DNA of 64,000 nt from an uncultured Paracoccus sp. (GCF_947496875.1 NZ_CANMEH010000003.1:186001-250000), one strand, 5' to 3'. Positions 29,269-39,103 are shown, counted from the first letter of the stretch. A program made the numbers and translations. Notes: generated by a model not told the origin, from the sequence alone.

Positions 29269-29618
29269 GCCTGATCGAGGAACGCTGGGCCGACGAAGAG
29301 GCGTGGTGGACGATGGGTCTGCCAGAGGCGCGGCGACGCACCCACCCCTCCTGCGTCATGGCATTCGCGCAGGGGGTGCTGCAGGGCGAGGCGATCTTTG
29401 CCGCGCTGGAGGGGGCGCCCCGCTGGCAGCGCGTGGCCATGACCGATCGCCACATGGTCGAGGGCGAGGACTGCATCGTGCTGGCCTATCGCGTTCGGGC
29501 GAGCCGGCCGGACGGGCAGGAATACCAGGCGCTGTGCACATCGACCTGGGTGCGGCAGCATGACGGCTGGCGGCTGATCCAGCATCAGCAGACCCCGCCG
29601 CGAACGGCCGGCGATTGA
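29265..29618 (+). CDS. NTF2-like / DUF4440-type protein
   Basis: The 117-residue protein has a short helical start (EERWADEEAWWTMGL) and a C-terminal beta sheet ending WVRQHDGWRLIQHQQTPP. That ending is the usual last strand of SnoaL-like/DUF4440 proteins of the nuclear transport factor 2 fold. The ligand is unknown. The start codon overlaps the TraB/GumN stop, so the two are translationally coupled. Confidence 0.75.
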   Translation: MSLIEERWADEEAWWTMGLPEARRRTHPSCVMAFAQGVLQGEAIFAALEGAPRWQRVAMTDRHMVEGEDCIVLAYRVRASRPDGQEYQALCTSTWVRQHDGWRLIQHQQTPPRTAGD

Positions 29619-29747
29619 TCCTTGCGACTGATCCGAGCGACCTGCCGGGGGCACCGGCGGTCCGATAGACAACCTGCCGGCCGGCCCCTATAACGCCGCC
29701 CAAAATCGCGGTTTTCACCGCCCGCAGGTTCAGTCGAAAGGACGCCC

Positions 29748-30668
29748 ATGATCCAGGTCTTCGGCCACAAGGCCCCCGATACCGATTCCACCGGCTCGCC
29801 CCTGATCTGGGCGTGGTACCTGACCGATGTCCGCAAGACCCGGGCCAAGGCGGTCCTGCAGGGCACGCCCAACACCGAGGCGATGTGGATGCTGGGCAAG
29901 TGGGGCATCGACCTGCCCGAGATCATCACCGACGTGGCACCGGGCGACCAGTGCGTGATCGTCGACACCAACAATCCGGCCGAACTGCCCGCCTCGATCA
30001 ACGAGGCCGAGGTGATGGAGGTGATCGACCACCACCTGCTGGCCGGCGGGCTGCGCACCCGCACCCCGATCAACATGACGATCCGGCCGCTGGCCTGCAC
30101 CGCCACGGTCATGCACGACCTGATCGGCAGCGACGACATGAAGCGCGCCCCGCGCTGGGTGAAGGGCGTGATGCTGACCTGCATCCTGTCCGACACGCTG
30201 GAATTCCGCAGCCCCACCACCACCCCGCACGACCGGCATGTGGCCGAAACGCTGGCCCGCGACCTGGACATCGCGATCCCCACCTATGCGGGCGAGATGT
30301 TTGCCGCGAAATCGGACCTGTCGGCGTTCGACGAGGCGGCGCTGCTGCGGATGGACAGCAAGGATTACGAGATCGGCGGCCGCCGGCTGCGCATCTCGGT
30401 GCTGGAAACCACCGCGCCGCAGGTGCTGCTGGACCGCAAGGCGGCGCTGCTGGCGGCGATGCCGGCCGTCGCGGCCGCGGACGGCGCCGACGACATGCTG
30501 ATGTTCATCGTCGACATCCTGAACGAGGATGCGACGCTGCTGGTCCCCAACGACTTCGTCAAGCAGATCGCCGAGGCGTCGTTCGGCGTCCGGGTGACCG
30601 GCGACACGGTGCGCCTGCCGGGGATCGTCAGCCGCAAGAAGCAGATCATCCCGGCGCTGAAGATCTGA
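29748..30668 (+). CDS. ppaC: Manganese-dependent inorganic pyrophosphatase
   Basis: The 306-residue family II pyrophosphatase of the DHH superfamily has GHKAPDTDS (H7, D11, D13), VDTNNPAEL, the DHH motif in EVIDHHLL and the C-terminal SRKKQIIP that holds the substrate phosphates. It hydrolyses pyrophosphate from biosynthetic reactions. ATG at 29748 follows AAAGGAC. The HAD gene starts one base after its stop. Confidence 0.95.
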   Translation: MIQVFGHKAPDTDSTGSPLIWAWYLTDVRKTRAKAVLQGTPNTEAMWMLGKWGIDLPEIITDVAPGDQCVIVDTNNPAELPASINEAEVMEVIDHHLLAGGLRTRTPINMTIRPLACTATVMHDLIGSDDMKRAPRWVKGVMLTCILSDTLEFRSPTTTPHDRHVAETLARDLDIAIPTYAGEMFAAKSDLSAFDEAALLRMDSKDYEIGGRRLRISVLETTAPQVLLDRKAALLAAMPAVAAADGADDMLMFIVDILNEDATLLVPNDFVKQIAEASFGVRVTGDTVRLPGIVSRKKQIIPALKI

Positions 30669-30669
30669 C

Positions 30670-31533
30670 GTGACCCGGATCATCGACAGCCTGGCCGAGA
30701 TCGCCGACCGCTACGACGTCCTGTTCTGCGACCTGTGGGGCTGCGTCCATAACGGCAAGGTCGCCTATCCGGCGGCTATCGCCGCGTTGCAGGCGTTCCG
30801 CCGGGGCGGGGGGCGGGTGGCGCTGATGACCAACGCCCCGCGGCCGCGCCGCTTCGTCACCGAACAGATCGGCCGGATGGGCGTGCCCCGCGACGCCTGG
30901 GACGACGTCGTGACCTCGGGCGACGCGGCGCAGGACGCGATGCTGTCGGGTCGCGTCGGGCGCAAGCTGTGGCATGTCGGGCCGGACCGCGACCTGGGGT
31001 TCTTTACCGAGACCGCCGATCCGCGCGCCGCCGATCTGGTCCGCGTGCCGATGGACCAGGCCGAAGGGATCGTGGTGACCGGCCCCGACGACGACCTGAC
31101 CGAGACGCCCGAGGATTACCGCGAGCGGCTGGCCGCCGCACAGGCGCGCGGGCTGCCGCTGCTGTGCGTCAATCCCGACATCGTCGTCGATTTCGGCGAG
31201 CAGCGGCTGTATTGCGCCGGGGCGCTGGCGCAGCTCTACGAGGAGTTGGGGGGCGAGTCGCTGTATTTCGGCAAGCCCCATGCGCCCATCTACGATCTGG
31301 CCCGGCAGCGGCTGGGGGTCGAGGCGGGCGGCCGCGAACTGGCGATCGGCGACGGAATCGGCACCGACATCGCGGGGGCGGTCGCGCAGTGCATCGATTC
31401 GCTGTTCGTGACCGGGGGCCTTGCCGCCGAGCACATGGGCGCCGATGTGGAGCGGCCCGAGCCGGCGGGGCTGGCCAGCTATGTCGAAGCGCAGGCGATC
31501 ACGCCCACCTACGCGATCGGCCGCTTGCGCTAG
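30670..31533 (+). CDS. TIGR01459 family HAD-type hydrolase
   Basis: The 287-residue HAD-IIA phosphatase has motif I FCDLWGCVHNGK (nucleophile Asp in DLW), motif II MTNAPRP, motif III region YFGKPHAPIYDLA and motif IV AIGDGIGTDIAGA. It resembles the NagD/4-nitrophenylphosphatase group; the substrate is unknown. Start is GTG at 30670, one base after the ppaC stop, so they are coupled. Confidence 0.88.
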   Translation: MTRIIDSLAEIADRYDVLFCDLWGCVHNGKVAYPAAIAALQAFRRGGGRVALMTNAPRPRRFVTEQIGRMGVPRDAWDDVVTSGDAAQDAMLSGRVGRKLWHVGPDRDLGFFTETADPRAADLVRVPMDQAEGIVVTGPDDDLTETPEDYRERLAAAQARGLPLLCVNPDIVVDFGEQRLYCAGALAQLYEELGGESLYFGKPHAPIYDLARQRLGVEAGGRELAIGDGIGTDIAGAVAQCIDSLFVTGGLAAEHMGADVERPEPAGLASYVEAQAITPTYAIGRLR

Positions 31534-31768
31534 AGGGGCGGCCCGCGCGGCGGGGCAGCGCGATCCACGAGAAACGTTGGTCCGGCCGGCTAGGGTCAGG
31601 ACTTGGCGGGTGCGGTCGGCGGCACGAGGCGCCGGCGGCCGCAGCTTGCTCCCTTGCAGGCAATCGGCGGGCGCGAAATAAAATGATGTTCCACGGGTGT
31701 TGCAGAGACACAATCTTGCGTCGGCTTCCACCCTGTGACATGGTGCAGGCCAGTAGCAAGGGCGGATC

Positions 31769-32215
31769 ATGATGCTGGACAACCTGCCGCGCGGCACGAT
31801 CGTCATCGAGGACATGGAGGTCGGGATGATGCGGTACCTGCAGAAGCAGGTCACCGACGAGGACATCGCGCTGTTCGCCCAGGTGTCGACCGACCACAAT
31901 CCCGTGCATCTGGACGACGCCTATGCCCGCGACACGATCTTCGAGGGGCGCATCGCGCACGGGATGCTGACCGCCGGGCTGATCTCGGCGGTGATCGGCG
32001 AACAGCTGCCCGGGCACGGCACCGTCTATCTGGGGCAGACGCTGAAATTCATGGCCCCGGTGCGGCCGGGCGACGTCGTCCGGGCCGAGGTGACGGTCGA
32101 ATCCGTGGACCATGCGAAGCGCCGCGTCACACTTGCCACCCGCTGCCTCGTCGGCGATACGGTCGTGCTCAAGGGCGAGGCCGTGGTGCTGGCGCCCAGC
32201 CGCAAGTTCGACTGA
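31769..32215 (+). CDS. MaoC family dehydratase
   Basis: The 148-residue hot-dog-fold protein has the hydratase signature FAQVSTDHNPVHLDDAYA (catalytic Asp and His), followed by GRIAHGMLTAG. Such enzymes hydrate enoyl-CoA thioesters, for example in fatty-acid or hydroxyalkanoate metabolism. ATG at 31769 is immediately followed by a second ATG. It lies 29 bases ahead of ribF, with 235 bases of spacer before it. Confidence 0.88.
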   Translation: MMLDNLPRGTIVIEDMEVGMMRYLQKQVTDEDIALFAQVSTDHNPVHLDDAYARDTIFEGRIAHGMLTAGLISAVIGEQLPGHGTVYLGQTLKFMAPVRPGDVVRAEVTVESVDHAKRRVTLATRCLVGDTVVLKGEAVVLAPSRKFD

Positions 32216-32244
32216 CGGGGCCAGGCCCCAGACGGGGCCAGCCC

Positions 32245-33189
32245 ATGCAGCAACCGCCGATGCGCATCCATCGTGACTGGTCCGGCCTGCCCGTGTCGGC
32301 GCGGGGAACGACGGTCGCCATGGGCAATTTCGACGGGATCCATCTTGGCCACCGGGCGGTGCTGGACGCGGCGCGCGCGGCCCGGCCCGATGTTCCGCTG
32401 GGCGTCATCACCTTCGAGCCGCACCCGCGCCAGGTGTTCGACCCCGACGCGCCGCCGTTCCGGCTGATGGATGCGACCGCCAGGGCCAACCGGCTGGCGC
32501 GGTTGGGCGTCGCGCATCTGTTCGAACTGCCGTTCGGCCCGGTGCTGGCCGGCCTCACGCCCGAGGATTTCGCCCGCGAGGTGCTGGCCGACGGTCTGGG
32601 CGTGGTGCATGTCGCGGTTGGCGCCGATTTCCGGTTCGGCCACAAGCGGGCAGGGGACGCGCCGATGCTGGCGGCGCTTGGACGAAAGCTGGGGTTCGGG
32701 GTGACCGCCGTCCCGCTGCGCGGCCTGCCGGGCGACGAGCCGGCGAGTTCCACCGCGATCCGCGAGGCGCTGGCCGACGGCCGGCCCCGCGACGCCGAAC
32801 GGATGCTGGGCCACTGGCACCGCATCGAGGGGCCGGTGCTGCACGGGGCCAAGCGCGGCCGCGACCTGGGCTATCCGACCGCGAACATGGCCGTGGAAGG
32901 GCGGGTGCTGCCCCGGCTGGGCGTCTATGCGGTGCTGGCCGATGTGCTGACCGGTCCGCACCAGGGCAGTTACCGCGGCGTGGCGAGCCTGGGCGTGCGC
33001 CCCATGTTCGGCGAGAACACCCCCAACCTGGAAACCCATCTGTTCGATTTCTCCGGCGATCTCTATGGCGAGACGCTGTCGGTGGCCCTGGTCGAGTATC
33101 TGCGCCCCGAGGAACGTTTCGACAGCGTCGAGGCGCTGGTCGCGCAGATGCGCCGGGACGACGCGGCGGCGCGGGCGGTCCTGTCCTGA
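32245..33189 (+). CDS. ribF: Bifunctional riboflavin kinase / FAD synthetase
   Basis: The 314-residue enzyme turns riboflavin into FMN and then FAD, completing the pathway of the rib genes near 2.7-11 kb. The N-terminal adenylyltransferase has MGNFDGIHLGHRAV and STAIREAL. The kinase half has KRGRDLGYPTANM and RGVASLGVRPMFG. ATG at 32245 has GGGG upstream; ATG at 32260 is the common start in relatives and cannot be excluded. Its stop overlaps the YcgN start by one base. Confidence 0.93.
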   Translation: MQQPPMRIHRDWSGLPVSARGTTVAMGNFDGIHLGHRAVLDAARAARPDVPLGVITFEPHPRQVFDPDAPPFRLMDATARANRLARLGVAHLFELPFGPVLAGLTPEDFAREVLADGLGVVHVAVGADFRFGHKRAGDAPMLAALGRKLGFGVTAVPLRGLPGDEPASSTAIREALADGRPRDAERMLGHWHRIEGPVLHGAKRGRDLGYPTANMAVEGRVLPRLGVYAVLADVLTGPHQGSYRGVASLGVRPMFGENTPNLETHLFDFSGDLYGETLSVALVEYLRPEERFDSVEALVAQMRRDDAAARAVLS

Positions 33190-33629
33190 TGCGGCCGCGG
33201 TTCTGGGAAATGCCGCTGGACGAGCTGTCCGCCGCCGAGTGGGAGGCCCTGTGCGACGGCTGCGGCAAGTGCTGCCTGAACAAGATCGAGTATGAGGACG
33301 ACGGCAGCGTCGATTTCACCCGCATCGCCTGCCGGCTGCTCGACGGCGAGACCTGCCGCTGTTCGCGCTATGCCGACCGGCATGACTATGTGCCGGAATG
33401 CGTGGTGCTGACGCCCGCCAAGCTGGCCGAGGTGGCGTGGTGGCTGCCGGCCACCTGCGCCTACCGGCTGCGGGCCGAGGGCAAGCCGCTCTACGACTGG
33501 CACCACCTGATCTCCGGCGATCCGCAGGCGATCCACCGCGCCGGCGCGTCCGTGCAGGGCTGGACGATCAGCGAGTTGTCCGTGAACGAGGATGAGTGGG
33601 ACCGCTACGTGATCGAGGATCTGTCATGA
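33189..33629 (+). CDS. YcgN family cysteine-cluster protein
   Basis: The 146-residue protein carries a Cys cluster LCDGCGKCCLNK (C22, C25, C28, C29) and further cysteines at RIACRLLDGETCRCSRY, the pattern of the YcgN/YkgJ family, which probably binds zinc or an iron-sulfur cluster. Function is unknown. It overlaps ribF by one base and the threonine aldolase gene by four, so the three form an operon. Confidence 0.88.
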   Translation: MRPRFWEMPLDELSAAEWEALCDGCGKCCLNKIEYEDDGSVDFTRIACRLLDGETCRCSRYADRHDYVPECVVLTPAKLAEVAWWLPATCAYRLRAEGKPLYDWHHLISGDPQAIHRAGASVQGWTISELSVNEDEWDRYVIEDLS

Positions 33630-34657
33630 ACTTTGGCTCCGACAACGCGTCCGGCGTGCACCCGGCGATCATGCAGGCGCTGCATGCCGCAAACGAGGGG
33701 ACGGCGCCGTCCTACGGGCGCGACGCGCTGACCCGGGCAGCCGTCGACCGGGTGCGCGAGGTGTTCGCCGCGCCCGCGGCCGAGGTGTTCATGCTGGGCA
33801 CCGGCACCGGCGCGAATGCCCTGGCACTGGCGCAGTTCTGCCCGCCCTGGGGTCGCATCTTCTGCCACCGCACCGCCCATATCGAGACCAGCGAATCCGG
33901 CGCACCGGCCTTTGCGGCAGGGGGCGCGCAGCTGGCCCTGATCGACGGCGCGGACGGGCGCATCGCCCCTGACTCGCTGCGAGCGCGGCTGACCGACTAT
34001 CCGCAGGAGGACGAGCATGACGGCCGCAATGCGGTGCTGTCGCTGACCAATGCCACCGAGTGGGGCACGGTCTATGCGCCCGCGGCGGTCGCGGCGCTGG
34101 CCGGCATTGCCCACGACGGCGGCCTCGCCCTGCACATGGACGGGGCGCGCTTTGCCAATGCGGTGGCGGCCACCGGGGCCACGCCGGCCGCGCTGACCCA
34201 TGCGTCCGGCGTCGATGTGCTGTCGCTGGGTGGCACCAAGGGCGGCTGCCTGGCACTGGAGGCGGTGGTGATCTTCGATCCGGCGCGGGCGGGCGATTTC
34301 CTGTTCCGGCGGATGCGGGCGGGCCATCTGTGGTCCAAGCACCGGTTCCTGGCGGCGCAGATGCTGGCCTGGCTGGACGACGATCTGTGGCTGGGCCTGG
34401 CGCGGCACGCCAACGCCATGGCGGCCGGGCTGCACGCGCAGATCCGGCAGGCCGGGCACGAGCTGATCCAGCCGGTCGAGGCGAACGAGATCTTCCTGCG
34501 CCTGCCGCGCAGCGAGATCGCCCGGCTGCGCGCGGCCGGGCTGCGGGCCGCGGACTGGCCGACGCCGGGCGACGACACCGACCGCGGGACGATTCGGCTG
34601 GTCACCAGCTGGGCCACCACCGACGCCGAGATCGAGGCGCTGGCCGCGCTGCTGTGA
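33626..34657 (+). CDS. Threonine aldolase family protein
   Basis: The 343-residue PLP-dependent enzyme is of the beta-eliminating lyase fold. The PLP lysine lies in LSLGGTKGG; the N-terminus NFGSDNASGVHP and HMDGARFANA are typical of low-specificity L-threonine aldolase, which cleaves threonine to glycine and acetaldehyde. ATG at 33626 overlaps the YcgN stop. It converges with cinA, with only 13 bases between. Confidence 0.9.
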   Translation: MNFGSDNASGVHPAIMQALHAANEGTAPSYGRDALTRAAVDRVREVFAAPAAEVFMLGTGTGANALALAQFCPPWGRIFCHRTAHIETSESGAPAFAAGGAQLALIDGADGRIAPDSLRARLTDYPQEDEHDGRNAVLSLTNATEWGTVYAPAAVAALAGIAHDGGLALHMDGARFANAVAATGATPAALTHASGVDVLSLGGTKGGCLALEAVVIFDPARAGDFLFRRMRAGHLWSKHRFLAAQMLAWLDDDLWLGLARHANAMAAGLHAQIRQAGHELIQPVEANEIFLRLPRSEIARLRAAGLRAADWPTPGDDTDRGTIRLVTSWATTDAEIEALAALL

Positions 34658-34670
34658 CCTGACGATCCGG

Positions 34671-35156
34671 TCAGCCGGGCGTGGCGTCGCCCAGCGCATC
34701 CAGCAGCAGGTCCAGCGCGTGGGCCACGGTTGCGGCGCGAACCCGCGACCGGCCGATGGCACCGAACTCGACGGTTTCGGTCCGCACGCCCGTCCCGTCT
34801 GCGACGCCGAAGCAGACGCGGCCCTCGGGCTTGTGGTCCGAGCCCCCGGGCCCCGCGATCCCCGTGACCGCGATGGCCAGCCCGGCGGCCGAGCGGTCCC
34901 GGGCGCCGGCCGCCATTTCCGCCGCCACCGCCTCGCTGACCGCCCCGTGGGTCTGCAACGTGTCGGCTCGCACCCCCAGCATCTCCTGCTTGGCCGCGTT
35001 GGAATAGGTGACGAAACCGCGGTCCACCACGTCCGACGACCCCGGCACCTCGGTCAGCGCCGCAGAGATCAGCCCGCCGGTGCAGCTTTCGGCCGTGGCG
35101 ATCATCGCGCCATGGCGCCGCGCCCGGTCCAGGACCCGGGCCGCCCGGTCCATCAC
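34671..35156 (-). CDS. CinA C-terminal domain protein (nicotinamide-nucleotide amidase)
   Basis: The 161-residue single-domain form of CinA has TAESCTGGLISAALTEVPGSS and AVTGIAGPGGSDHKPEGRV, which form the active site of NMN deamidase (PncC type). This enzyme salvages nicotinamide mononucleotide. It overlaps the pgpA stop by four bases, giving the coupled order ispDF-pgpA-cinA. Confidence 0.92.
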   Translation of the reverse strand: MMDRAARVLDRARRHGAMIATAESCTGGLISAALTEVPGSSDVVDRGFVTYSNAAKQEMLGVRADTLQTHGAVSEAVAAEMAAGARDRSAAGLAIAVTGIAGPGGSDHKPEGRVCFGVADGTGVRTETVEFGAIGRSRVRAATVAHALDLLLDALGDATPG

Positions 35157-35641
35157 ATCAGCCCGTGGCTGAGGCCCGCCGCGGCGATCGAGGCGACCGC
35201 GGCGAACAGCCCCGCCAGCAGGTCGTCCAGCATCACGCCGGCCGCATCCGCACGCCGGTCGGCGCGGCCGATGATCCAGGGTTTCCAGATGTCGAACAGG
35301 CGGAACAGCAGGAATGGCACGACCAGACCGGGCCAGGGAAACACGTCGGCCGGCAGGCCCGCGAACCAGAACCCGCCCGACGTGGCGCAGAGCGCGATCA
35401 TCTGCCCCGCGACCTCGTCTATGACGATCTCGCTGCGATCCTTGTCGGGCATCTCTGCGGTGTAGCCCCGCACCGCCCAGAACCCGGCGGCAATGGCCAC
35501 CAGTGTCGCCAGCGCCACCAGCGGGAAATGTCCGATCCGGTGCAGGCCGTAGCCGATCAGCAGGGTCACCGCCGAAGCCCAGGTGCCGGGGGCGGGGCGC
35601 AGATGGCCCACGCCGAACCAGGTGGCGATCAGCGCGTGCAT
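35153..35641 (-). CDS. pgpA: Phosphatidylglycerophosphatase A
   Basis: The 162-residue membrane enzyme removes phosphate from phosphatidylglycerophosphate. It shows APGTWAS near the start, the acidic motif KDRSEIVIDEVAGQM and FRLFDIWKPW, with several membrane helices. Its ATG overlaps the ispDF stop by one base, and its stop overlaps the cinA start. Confidence 0.92.
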   Translation of the reverse strand: MHALIATWFGVGHLRPAPGTWASAVTLLIGYGLHRIGHFPLVALATLVAIAAGFWAVRGYTAEMPDKDRSEIVIDEVAGQMIALCATSGGFWFAGLPADVFPWPGLVVPFLLFRLFDIWKPWIIGRADRRADAAGVMLDDLLAGLFAAVASIAAAGLSHGLM

Positions 35642-36801
35642 CAGCGCCCCCCGATCAGCGTGGCGGTAGCCAGCGCGGCGATCCCTTCGCTGCGGCCGGT
35701 GAAGCCCAGCCGTTCGGACGTGGTCGCCTTGACGCTGACCCGGTCCGGGGCGACATCCATGATCGCCGCCAGCCGGTCCTGCATCGCCGCTGCGTGGGGG
35801 CCGATTTTCGGCTGTTCGCAGACCAGCGTGACGTCGGCATTGGCCAGCCGGAACCCGCGGGAGCGGGCCAGTTCGGCAGCGTGGCGCAGGAAGATCTCGC
35901 TTGCCGCGCCCTTCCATTGCGGGTCGCTGGGCGGAAAGTGGCGGCCGATATCGCCCGCGGCCAGCGCGCCATAGATCGCGTCGGTCAGGGCGTGCATCCC
36001 CACGTCGGCATCGGAATGTCCGATCAGCCCGGCATTGTGGTCGATGCGGACCCCGCACAGCCAGACGTGATCGCCCGGTCCGAGCGCATGCACGTCGTAG
36101 CCGTTGCCCAGTCGCACATCCATGTCATTTGCCCCTTCCAGGTCGGCAAGGATCCGTTCGGCGCGCCCGAAATCCCCGGCAACGGTCAGCTTGAGATTGC
36201 GTTCGTCGCCCGGCGTGATGGTCACGGGCACCCCGGCCCCGGCGGCGAGCTCGACATCGTCCGCGGCACCGGCGGTGGCGGCGCGGTGCGCCGCCAGGAT
36301 GACGTCCAACGCAAAGCCCTGCGGCGTCTGGGCGCGAAACAGGCCGTCGCGCGGCTGCACGCCGGTGACCACGCCATCAACCCCGGTCCACAGCGCGTCG
36401 GTCACCGGCAGTGCAGGCGCCGCGGCCGGGGCACCCGATTGCAGGGCGGCGACGACGTGCTCGATCACCGCGGCCGGAACCAGCGGACGCGCGCCGTCAT
36501 GGATCAGCACATGGGTGATCCCCGACCCGTCCAGCACCTCGAGCCCGGCCCGGACACTGCCGGCGCGGGTGTCGGCGCCGGCCACCAGCGTCACCCGGCC
36601 GCCGATCTCGCGCACCGCCCGGGCCATGTCGTCGGGATGAACCACCACGACGATCCGGTCGAACCCCCCAAAGGCGTCGATGCTGCGCGCCAGCACCGTC
36701 CTTCCGGCCAGATCGCGCCACTGCTTGGGCTCGTCGCCGCCCATGCGGGTGCCGCGGCCGGCGGCGGTGATCAGGACGGCATAGGTCGGGGGTGCGGTCA
36801 T
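35641..36801 (-). CDS. ispDF: Bifunctional MEP cytidylyltransferase / MEcPP synthase
   Basis: The 386-residue fusion covers two steps of the MEP isoprenoid pathway. IspD (about 1-225) has the CTP-binding [13 protein letters not shown] and [10 protein letters not shown]. IspF (about 230-386) has GNGYDVHAL, the zinc-binding [18 protein letters not shown] and [10 protein letters not shown]. The fusion is typical of alphaproteobacteria. ATG at 36801. A run of 13 G lies 71 bases upstream in the gap shared with rpiA. Confidence 0.96.
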   Translation of the reverse strand: MTAPPTYAVLITAAGRGTRMGGDEPKQWRDLAGRTVLARSIDAFGGFDRIVVVVHPDDMARAVREIGGRVTLVAGADTRAGSVRAGLEVLDGSGITHVLIHDGARPLVPAAVIEHVVAALQSGAPAAAPALPVTDALWTGVDGVVTGVQPRDGLFRAQTPQGFALDVILAAHRAATAGAADDVELAAGAGVPVTITPGDERNLKLTVAGDFGRAERILADLEGANDMDVRLGNGYDVHALGPGDHVWLCGVRIDHNAGLIGHSDADVGMHALTDAIYGALAAGDIGRHFPPSDPQWKGAASEIFLRHAAELARSRGFRLANADVTLVCEQPKIGPHAAAMQDRLAAIMDVAPDRVSVKATTSERLGFTGRSEGIAALATATLIGGR

Positions 36802-36871
36802 GGCGTCGAGCGATACGCCAAGCTCGTGACCCGTGCAATCGCGTCGCCCCGCCGACCGCCCCGGCCACGCC

Positions 36872-36884
36872 GGGGGGGGGGGGG
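36872..36884. repeat. Homopolymer of 13 G in the ispDF/rpiA divergent gap
   Basis: Thirteen consecutive G on the plus strand lie between the divergent starts of ispDF (36801) and rpiA (36984). A tract this long is prone to slippage and could alter promoter spacing. Its exact length may also be a sequencing uncertainty. Confidence 0.9.
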
Positions 36885-36983
36885 ACGGGACGCCGCACCC
36901 TCTCGCACCTCGCAGCCATCCGGACTATATCCCCCCACAGATTATCGCCAGATCAGTCCCGCCCGCCGAACAGGAGCGCCGCC

Positions 36984-37709
36984 ATGTCCGACCTATCCCC
37001 TGCCGATCGCGCCAAGGACGCGGCTGCCGTGGCGGCGGTCGCCCTGGTCGAGAGCGGAATGCGGCTTGGCCTCGGCAGCGGGTCGACGGCAGCCCAGATG
37101 GTGCGGCGCCTGGCCGAGCGGGTGCAGGGCGGCGGGTTGCAGCTGCGCTGCGCGGCAACCTCGCGCGCGACGGCCGAGCTGGCGACGCAGCTGGGCCTGG
37201 TGATCGAGGATCTGGACGAGATCGGCTGGCTGGACCTGACCCTTGACGGGGCCGACGAGATCGACCCCGACCTGAACCTGATCAAGGGCGGCGGGGGGGC
37301 CCTGCTGCGCGAAAAGATCACCGCGGCCGCATCCGACCGGCTGGTGGTGATCGCCGACCCAACCAAGGTCGTGGAACAGCTGGGCGCCTATCACCTGCCG
37401 GTCGAGGTGGTGCCGTTCGGGCTGGAAACCACCCGGGTGCATATCCACAAGCTGCTGGACCAGATGGACCTGACCCACCGCCCGATGCTGCTGCGGAACC
37501 GCGACGGAAAGCTGTTTCACACCGACGAAGGCAACGTGATCCTGGACCTGTCGCTGGAGGTGATCTGCGAACCCGAACGGCTGGGGGCCGGGCTGACCGC
37601 GATCCCCGGCGTGGTCGAGCACGGCCTGTTTCTGGACATGTGCGAACTGGCCCTGATCGGCAGCCCCGACGGGTCCGTGATGGAACTGACAAGAGAGGTG
37701 TCCGCGTGA
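36984..37709 (+). CDS. rpiA: Ribose-5-phosphate isomerase A
   Basis: The 241-residue RpiA interconverts ribose and ribulose 5-phosphates. Motifs are GLGSGSTAAQMV (phosphate loop), DLTLDGADEIDPDLNLIKGGGGALLREK (catalytic D and E with the loop lysine) and GTVVEHGLF-like FVEHGLFLDM at the end. ATG at 36984 has AGGAG upstream. The frame is open further 5', but conserved sequence starts here. Its stop overlaps the gor start by four bases. Confidence 0.95.
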   Translation: MSDLSPADRAKDAAAVAAVALVESGMRLGLGSGSTAAQMVRRLAERVQGGGLQLRCAATSRATAELATQLGLVIEDLDEIGWLDLTLDGADEIDPDLNLIKGGGGALLREKITAAASDRLVVIADPTKVVEQLGAYHLPVEVVPFGLETTRVHIHKLLDQMDLTHRPMLLRNRDGKLFHTDEGNVILDLSLEVICEPERLGAGLTAIPGVVEHGLFLDMCELALIGSPDGSVMELTREVSA

Positions 37710-39103
37710 GCTTTGATTATGATCTGTTCGTCATCGGCGGGGGCTCCGGCGGGGTGCGGGCGGCGCGGATCGCGGCGGACCAGCACGGGGCCCGGGTCGG
37801 ACTGGCCGAGGAAAGCCGCCTCGGCGGAACCTGCGTGATCCGGGGCTGCGTTCCCAAGAAGCTGATGATCTTTGCGTCCGAAGGCCCCGCCGCCATCGAC
37901 GAGGCACGGGAATACGGCTGGTCGGCAGAGCTGGGCCGGTTCGACTGGCCGCGGTTCCGCGCCAAGCTGCACGCCGAGCTGAGCCGGCTGGAGGCCCTGT
38001 ACCAGAACGGCCTGACGGTCGCCGGGGTGGAGGTCCATCACCAGCGCGCCCACATCGTCGATCCGCATACCGTCGCACTGGCGGACGGGACCCGCAAGAC
38101 CGCGGCGCACATCCTCGTGGCGGTCGGGGGAAGACCAACCCGGCCGGGCATCCCCGGTGACGAGCTGGCGATGATCTCGGACGATCTGTTCACCATGGAC
38201 AGCCTGCCGGCGCGGGTCCTGGTCGTGGGCGGGGGTTTCATCGCCTGCGAGTTCGCCACCATCCTGAACGGTCTGGGCAGCGACACGACGCTGTGTCACC
38301 GGGGCGATCTGGTGCTGCGCGGCTTCGACGAGGAAGGGCGGCGGCTGGTCACCGATCAGCTGGGCGACATCGGGGTGACGATGCGCCTGGGCGTGCACCC
38401 GGAACGGTTCGAGCGCGACGGCGACGGTGTGCGCGTCGCGTTCTCCGACGGCAGCAGCGACCGGTACGACGCGGTCATGCTGGCCACCGGCCGGCATCCG
38501 CATACCGCCGGCTTGGGGCTGGACCGCGCGGAGGTGCACGTGGGTCCCCGGGGAGAGATCCTCGTCGACCAATGGTCGCAGACCAACGTGCCGTCGATCT
38601 TCGCGGTGGGTGACGTGACCGACCGCGTGAACCTGACCCCGGTGGCGATCCGCGAAGGCCACGCCTTCGCCGACACGATGTTCGGCAACCATCGCCGGCA
38701 TGTCGATCACGATCTTGTCGCCAGCGCCGTCTATACCCGGCCGCATGAACTGGCGACCATCGGCCTGACCGAGGAGGAAGCCGAGCAGCAGGGCAACATC
38801 GAGGTGTACTCGGCCAGCTTCCGGCCGATGCGGTCGCTGTTTGCCGGGTCCGACAGCCGCGCACTGATGAAGCTGATCGTCTGCGAGGATACCCACAAGG
38901 TACTGGGCTGCCACATCTTCGCTCCCGAGGCCGGGGAGATGATCCAGTTGGCGGCGGTGGCGATCGGCATGGGCGCGACCAAGGAGGATTTCGACCTGAC
39001 GGTCGCGGTCCACCCGACGCTGGCAGAGGAGCTGGTGACGATGCGCCACCCGGTGCGGCGGGGCGGACCCGAGCACCAGCAGCTGCGCACGGGGACGGCC
39101 TGA
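37706..39103 (+). CDS. gor: Glutathione-disulfide reductase
   Basis: The 465-residue FAD-dependent disulfide reductase has the FAD Rossmann VIGGGSGGVRAAR, redox cysteines C43 and C48 in GGTCVIRGCVPKK, the NADPH site VVGGGFIACEFA and the C-terminal base region TVAVHPTLAEEL (H of HPT). Start is GTG at 37706, overlapping the rpiA stop; AGAGG lies upstream. It keeps glutathione reduced. Confidence 0.94.
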   Translation: MSFDYDLFVIGGGSGGVRAARIAADQHGARVGLAEESRLGGTCVIRGCVPKKLMIFASEGPAAIDEAREYGWSAELGRFDWPRFRAKLHAELSRLEALYQNGLTVAGVEVHHQRAHIVDPHTVALADGTRKTAAHILVAVGGRPTRPGIPGDELAMISDDLFTMDSLPARVLVVGGGFIACEFATILNGLGSDTTLCHRGDLVLRGFDEEGRRLVTDQLGDIGVTMRLGVHPERFERDGDGVRVAFSDGSSDRYDAVMLATGRHPHTAGLGLDRAEVHVGPRGEILVDQWSQTNVPSIFAVGDVTDRVNLTPVAIREGHAFADTMFGNHRRHVDHDLVASAVYTRPHELATIGLTEEEAEQQGNIEVYSASFRPMRSLFAGSDSRALMKLIVCEDTHKVLGCHIFAPEAGEMIQLAAVAIGMGATKEDFDLTVAVHPTLAEELVTMRHPVRRGGPEHQQLRTGTA

